Assembly: GCF_000002985.6 (NCBI RefSeq) | Contig: NC_003280.10 | Location: 11,900,501 to 11,964,500 of the forward strand | Length of the DNA: 64,000 nt | Direction: 5' to 3' | Source: Caenorhabditis elegans | Lineage: Eukaryota > Nematoda > Chromadorea > Rhabditida > Rhabditidae | In this document: positions 61,874-64,000 of the stretch, piece by piece | Numbering within the stretch: position 1 is the stretch's first letter | Layout of the letters: the number at the start of each line of letters is the position of its first letter | Notes under the pieces: model-generated | Told to the model about the DNA's origin: nothing | Database searches by the model: none | What the model saw: the letters and a program-made list of their open reading frames with translations, nothing else | Program-made: the position numbers and the translations under genes

Positions 61874-63921
61874 ATGACATGGAACACGTGCTCACTCTGT
61901 GTTACCTCTGAGCTCATGAATACGCTGGATGAAGCGAAAATTCCGTTGCAAAAAGTAAAAATCGACAAGAAAACTGAAAACCCAAAATTTTCCTATTTTC
62001 AGGCTGTCAACTATCACGAGCAGTCGCAAAATCGACAATTTCGCATCACACTCATCACAAAATGTCTGGAAAATCAAGAAAATCCGGAAAAATCTGAAGT
62101 TTCAGTGAATTTTTTCGTCGATTTGAAGGAGCTCGTCCCGAGTTGCGCTTATTTTGAGAAATTCGATGGCGTAAGTGTTTTTTAAAGTGATTTTTCAGAA
62201 TTAAAGTGAATTTTTTACAGCTCAGCTACGTGGAATTCTCGACAAACTGCAAATCCACGTGGATTTCGGCTCCGGAAAGTGTTGCGGCACCGCACGAGGA
62301 TTGCAGTCACCGCTTCCAATCGCCGATCATTTCCAGAAATTTCCACGCGTTTCTGGACTCGGTGTGCCCATCGCTTTACGGGATTCGCCCAACACCTCTC
62401 ACTTGTAATATTTTTAGGATTTTTTGGAGCGAAAATTGGAAAAATGTTGGAAAATCACTGGAATTTCAGCAGGAAATATTGGATTTTGATCGAATTTTGC
62501 AATATATCGGAGAAAATTTCAATTTTTTGGCATTTACAATTAAAAAAAGGCTCAGATTGCACTTTTGAGTTGATTTTTTTTTGAGAAACTATGTATGTGA
62601 GAAATGGATTTTGACGCTATTTTTCAACAGATTTTAGCTAAAAAAAAAAGACAAATTTGTTTGATTTTCAACTAAAAATAGCTCATAATTGATTCTTTTT
62701 ATAGTTAATAGAGATTTTTCTGCACATTTCATTGAAAAATAGCAAGAAAATAATTTTTTTTTAAAACTAGGTTTAAAAATCAGTTTCTTACGCAAAAATA
62801 TTAAAATTATGGAAAAATGGCCTAAAATTTATTTTTTTCAATTAAAATACACGCTACTTCAGCTAAAAAGGCTCAAAATTGGATGAATTTTTGAATTGCC
62901 ACCAAAATGAGATCTGCAACCAATCAGCGATTAGCTGTGGGCGGAGCTCATCGCTGATTGGTTGCAGCACTCATTTTTGAGGGAATTCAAAATTCGCGTG
63001 GTTTTTTTTGTGGTTTTATCAAATTTTGGGCTATTTTCAGGTATTTTGTAGCAAAAAAATAAAATTTTCACTTAAAAAATCGCAAATTTTCAGTGTCAAG
63101 CATCGTCCCCGTCCTGGATATGCTTTCACATTTCCACAGTGAACCACTTCTCACCAACTGTGAGCGTTTCCTAATGTCTACAAATATCGGTCATTTGGAC
63201 GGAAATCATTTGATTCGACTTCTCGACAAAGGCCTCTGCGTCAGCCTGGACCATCGGATTTTGGGCCGAATTTTGTGCATTTGTCTGATGAGCCCACAGG
63301 CGAAAATGTCCGATTCGTCACAGGAACTCGCCGGCACTATTGGATCCGTTTTTGCGCAGGCTTTTGTCGCGTTAGTATATCAGAAATTGATGGTGAAATG
63401 TGAAGAAAATTCGAATTTATTGATTGAAAAATCGAAAAAATCAATTTTTGATGGGATTTTCATGGAAAATTTGAAAAAAAAACTAATTTTCCATAATTTT
63501 TATGAATATTCGTACGCTTAATGGAAAAATCGAACAGATTTCGAATTTTTCCCTCAAAAAATCCGAAATTTTAGTTTTTTTATTGTTAAAAATGTATGTT
63601 TTTGAGGGATTTTTCATGAAAAATAGAAGAAATTTCGAATTTTTCGCTTAAAAAAATCGAAAAATTCACTCAAAACCTGAAAAATCAGAACATTTTCAAA
63701 CAAAATTTTCAAATTAACGAATTTTCAGAAATATTTCAAAAAGCTTCCGCCACATCAAGCCACTCGAACAGGAGAGCTCACTTTGGCCAATGGCAATGCG
63801 AAATTTGTTGATTCCGGGAGCTCTCGGAGCAAATAGCTCATCTTCAAAGGGATCTTCGGAAGAGAAAATCGGGAATAAGAAGAGAAAACGTCAGGAATGC
63901 GATCATAATGAAGAATCGTAA
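61874..63921 (+). CDS. Divergent BTB-domain-like protein (300 residues)
   Basis: Five exons, 61874-61954, 62003-62170, 62221-62404, 63094-63370 and 63729-63921, join in frame with canonical sites. The segment NFHAFLDSVCPSLYG, then VLDMLSHFHSEPLLTNCERFLM, resembles the C-terminal half of a BTB/POZ fold as found in the many nematode BTB proteins (FL..IYP...I, then LL.LA....L...CE.FL). The N-terminal half (residues 28-100) could be the rest of a degenerate BTB or a MATH-like sheet; I cannot decide. The C terminus is Ser-rich with a basic NKKRKRQ that may be a nuclear signal. BTB proteins often bind CUL-3 as substrate adaptors; that role is only inferred. Intron 3 contains a palindromic element. 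Confidence 0.75.
62888..62992. mobile_element. Palindromic MITE-like element with CCAATCAG arms, copy 2
   Basis: CAAAATGAGATCTGCAACC and AATCAGCGA face TCGCTGATTGGTTGCAG and CTCATTTTTGAGGG around a GGGCGGAGC-containing centre. It is the same family as 10171-10334 and lies in intron 3 of the BTB-like gene. Confidence 0.75.
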
Positions 63922-64000
63922 GGGAGAAAATGAGAAAAATCACTGAAAATTCGTCAAAAACGAGTTAAAATCGGATTTTTTGAGGAAATTTCGGAATTTT

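Overview
The window reads as Caenorhabditis elegans nuclear DNA. It is AT-rich, with very short introns (about 45-60 bp) ending in TTTTCAG, compact genes on both strands, degenerate TTAGGC arrays (TTAGGC is the nematode telomere unit) and many fold-back elements. Two genes are recognised outright: vps-15, the class III PI3-kinase regulatory subunit, and lin-29, the heterochronic zinc-finger gene. From memory this places the window on the right half of chromosome II (cosmid region ZK930 / Y17G7A / W03C9). The locus assignment is recall; the exon models were all read from the sequence.

Layout. 1-6083: repeats and no gene, including a ~1.84 kb fold-back transposon-like element. 6084-8071 (+): a nematode-type protein of unknown function whose first intron is almost entirely a higher-order minisatellite. 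8389-15345 (-): vps-15, 14 exons, 1354 residues. Its intron 2 contains a second member of the unknown family on the opposite strand (14104-14862, +), apparently with a damaged 5' end. 16014-17011 (+): an AT-hook HMG-I/Y-like protein, probably hmg-12. 17839-32724 (-): lin-29, five C2H2 fingers, with a 10.5 kb intron that should hold the lin-29b promoter. 32758-48262: 15.5 kb with no supported gene, repeat-rich, presumably including lin-29a upstream control DNA. 48263-48926 (+): an 86-residue single-pass membrane protein. 54017-60082 (+): an MFSD8/CLN7-like transporter of 500 residues, with a tRNA-Val in intron 4 and a long perfect inverted repeat in intron 2. 60513-61561 (-) and 61874-63921 (+): a divergent pair, an N-terminally anchored unknown protein and a BTB-like protein.

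The genes do not form one pathway. vps-15 acts in PI3P production, endosomal sorting and autophagy; the MFSD8-like protein, by homology, is lysosomal; lin-29 drives the larval-to-adult switch; hmg-12 is a chromatin protein. No bacterial-type or viral system was seen. The most unusual structures are a 291-bp, 14-subunit higher-order minisatellite, the nested inverted repeat at 56513-57613, ten telomere-like arrays in 64 kb, and the frame-broken nested paralogue.
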